The notes under the pieces were generated by a model. It was not told where the DNA came from and ran no database searches. It was given only the letters and a program-made list of their open reading frames with translations. From contig NZ_JACHON010000022.1 of assembly GCF_014206945.1 (NCBI RefSeq), forward strand, positions 1-40,927: 40,927 nt of DNA. Reading direction: 5' to 3'. Position numbers and translations under genes: made by a program. The stretch is from Gracilibacillus halotolerans (GTDB lineage Bacteria > Bacillota > Bacilli > Bacillales > Amphibacillaceae). This document shows positions 39,869 through 40,927 of this stretch, one piece after another (within the stretch, counting starts at the first letter, position 1; every line of letters begins with the position of its first letter).

Positions 39869-39892
39869 AATTATAAGGAGGGATTACAACAT

Positions 39893-40099
39893 TTGAAAAA
39901 TAAAGTTAAAATAGCTCGAGTTCAAGTTAGCTTAACTCAGCAACAATTGGCTGAAAAAATTGGTGTCACTAGACAAACAATTAGTTTAATTGAAAAAGGA
40001 AAATATAATCCCACTTTAAAATTGTGTTTGGAAATTTGCTATGCTGTTAACAAATCTTTGGATGAAGTTTTTTGGATAGAAAAGGAGAGTGGTCAGTGA
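39893..40099 (+). CDS. small XRE-family helix-turn-helix regulator
   Basis: I chose TTG 39893 (68 aa, MKNKVKIARVQ) because AAGGAGGG (39875-39882) precedes it; the open frame runs upstream to 39848 through the operator. Nearly the whole protein is one Cro/C1-type HTH: ARVQVSLTQQQLAEKIGVTRQTISLIEKGKYNPTLKL is spread over residues 8-45, followed by EICYAVNKSLDEVFW. Such minimal regulators (YgzD-like) usually pair with a small membrane protein, as here. The perfect inverted repeat over its promoter suggests self-regulation. Stop and next start share one base (TGATG). Confidence 0.88.
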   Translation: MKNKVKIARVQVSLTQQQLAEKIGVTRQTISLIEKGKYNPTLKLCLEICYAVNKSLDEVFWIEKESGQ

Positions 40100-40521
40100 T
40101 GGAAAAAATAAAAGATGAGCGATTAATCTTGAGAAATCTAAAAAACATTCGTATCGCCTATATCATTCAAACAGCAGGTATTTTAGGGATATTGGGATAT
40201 GACATAGTTACAAAAGGATTTGATGGAATGAGAGAAAATCCATTATGGATACTATTTATGGTATCAATAATCGTTTCTGCTTATCTATCAATGAATGTTA
40301 GTGTTGACTATGAAAGCGGCGAAAAATCACCCAAAAAAGGATTTCTTATATCGTTCTTCATAGTGTTCCTAATATCAAGTGTTATAGGCATCTTAACATC
40401 ATTAAGCGAAGGATTTACTATCGTTAACGGGGTAATTATAGGTGGAATATTGTTAGTTTGTGGACTTATACCAATCGTTTATATTTACTATTTACGAACA
40501 AAACGGCAAAATGAAAACTAG
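40099..40521 (+). CDS. multi-pass membrane protein partnered with the XRE regulator
   Basis: I chose ATG 40099 (140 aa, MEKIKDERLILRNLKN), coupled to the regulator stop and preceded by AAAGGAGAG. Four membrane segments are visible, around residues 20-36, 49-66, 87-106 and 114-134. The soluble loop VDYESGEKSPKKGF lies between the second and third. The N-terminal KDERLILRNLKN pattern is shared with small membrane proteins encoded beside XRE regulators in Firmicutes; their function is unknown to me. It may sense membrane state or be the target the regulator controls. Confidence 0.78.
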   Translation: MEKIKDERLILRNLKNIRIAYIIQTAGILGILGYDIVTKGFDGMRENPLWILFMVSIIVSAYLSMNVSVDYESGEKSPKKGFLISFFIVFLISSVIGILTSLSEGFTIVNGVIIGGILLVCGLIPIVYIYYLRTKRQNEN

Positions 40522-40927
40522 AGTGAATAAGTAAATGTCCCCATAGTATTCTTGCCGAAAAGAATATAAGTAGTTTTAACTTGATCCATTAATTTTAGGG
40601 ATTAAAGATTTGCGAATTTATCGAGAAGGACAAGGAATAGATTGGATTCGCCTAAATGATTTCTTTGAATTAATAATCAAATAACAATAATGGAGCAAAA
40701 AAATTGTCTGGAGAGGCTATTATGGCGATTATATACGATAGATTAACATAATTTCATGAAGAAGTATTTTAATATTTATTTTATATTTGTAGGTGATGAA
40801 AATAATAGATAAATTCATTTATGACTTTTTTAAAAAGATAAGAAAGTATAAAAATCTGGGTCGTTTTTTGCTCTACCACAGTCTTTATGACTGTGGTATC
40901 TTTATAGTATGAAGAAAAATATATTAA
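40522..40927. other. right edge with gene fragments
   Basis: No complete gene is supported. 40580-40684 holds an open stretch ending in a stop whose translation (LRIYREGQGIDWIRLNDFF) looks like a real protein C-terminus without an N-terminus, so a gene remnant is likely. A 38-codon frame at 40796-40912 (MKIIDKFIYDFFKKIRK) follows AGGTG too closely for confident initiation. A perfect hairpin TACCACAGTC/GACTGTGGTA (40874-40883, 40889-40898), followed by TCTTTAT, may be a terminator. Confidence 0.4.

Larger units (their letters stand above)
39315..39892. other. gene-free interval with short internal repeats
   Basis: No supported gene. After the terminator and direct repeat, two related segments AAAATAAACATTTGC (39451) and AAAATAAATATTTGC (39487) occur. 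GCAAAACTTTATT occurs twice (about 39573 and 39679), and ATTTCGAA/TTCGAAAT (39642-39649, 39660-39667) is an inverted repeat. This may be a decayed element. A 70-codon minus-strand frame (39586-39798) lacks a ribosome binding site. Confidence 0.45.

Overview
The window comes from a low-GC Bacillota chromosome, family Bacillaceae. The basis is gene order and protein similarity to Bacillus subtilis as I remember it: pbuG-yebE-yebG-purE...purD, then yerA-yerB-yerC, pcrB-pcrA-ligA-yerH(camS), gatCAB and dgkB(yerQ)-rlmCD(yefA). Strong AAGGAGG ribosome binding sites and many TTG/GTG starts agree. The genus cannot be fixed from this sequence; the low GC would suit the Oceanobacillus/Virgibacillus group, but that is a guess. 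Layout: 1-4.7 kb is accessory sequence, with a secreted beta-helix/ricin-lectin protein and, convergent to it, a large P-loop ATPase with a C-terminal helix-turn-helix. 4.9-18.9 kb is the purine region. The guanine/hypoxanthine permease gene and the pur operon each have a PurR operator pair (CGAA and TTCG cores exactly 26 nt apart), a sigma-A promoter, a guanine-class riboswitch and a terminator. The operon runs purE-K-S-Q-L-F-M-N-H-D. purB and purC, which sit between purK and purS in B. subtilis, are absent and a perfect 10-bp hairpin lies at that junction. 19.2-23.5 kb holds yerA (with a consensus CcpA cre site), lipoprotein yerB, TrpR-like yerC and a Gfo/Idh/MocA dehydrogenase. 24.5-30.7 kb holds pcrB-pcrA-ligA-camS, 30.8-34.1 kb the gatCAB amidotransferase, followed by a convergent rodA-type gene, dgkB and rlmCD. 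38.1-40.9 kb is accessory again: a PIN-domain gene with a small overlapping partner (toxin-antitoxin-like) between two copies of a hairpin/28-bp repeat element, then an XRE regulator with an 11-bp inverted-repeat operator and a membrane-protein partner. The most unusual feature is a set of four intergenic tandem arrays (about 19.0, 23.6-24.06, 24.14-24.31 and 34.13-34.35 kb). Their sequences differ but they share one architecture: a 41-bp unit, built in three of them of clear half-units spaced strictly 20,21,20,21 bp and in the fourth of less certain halves. This is close to two helical turns per half-unit. They are not CRISPRs and do not look coding, although the largest leaves all three minus-strand frames open and so invites false protein calls. 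I know of no described function for them; this is my main candidate for an undescribed element.
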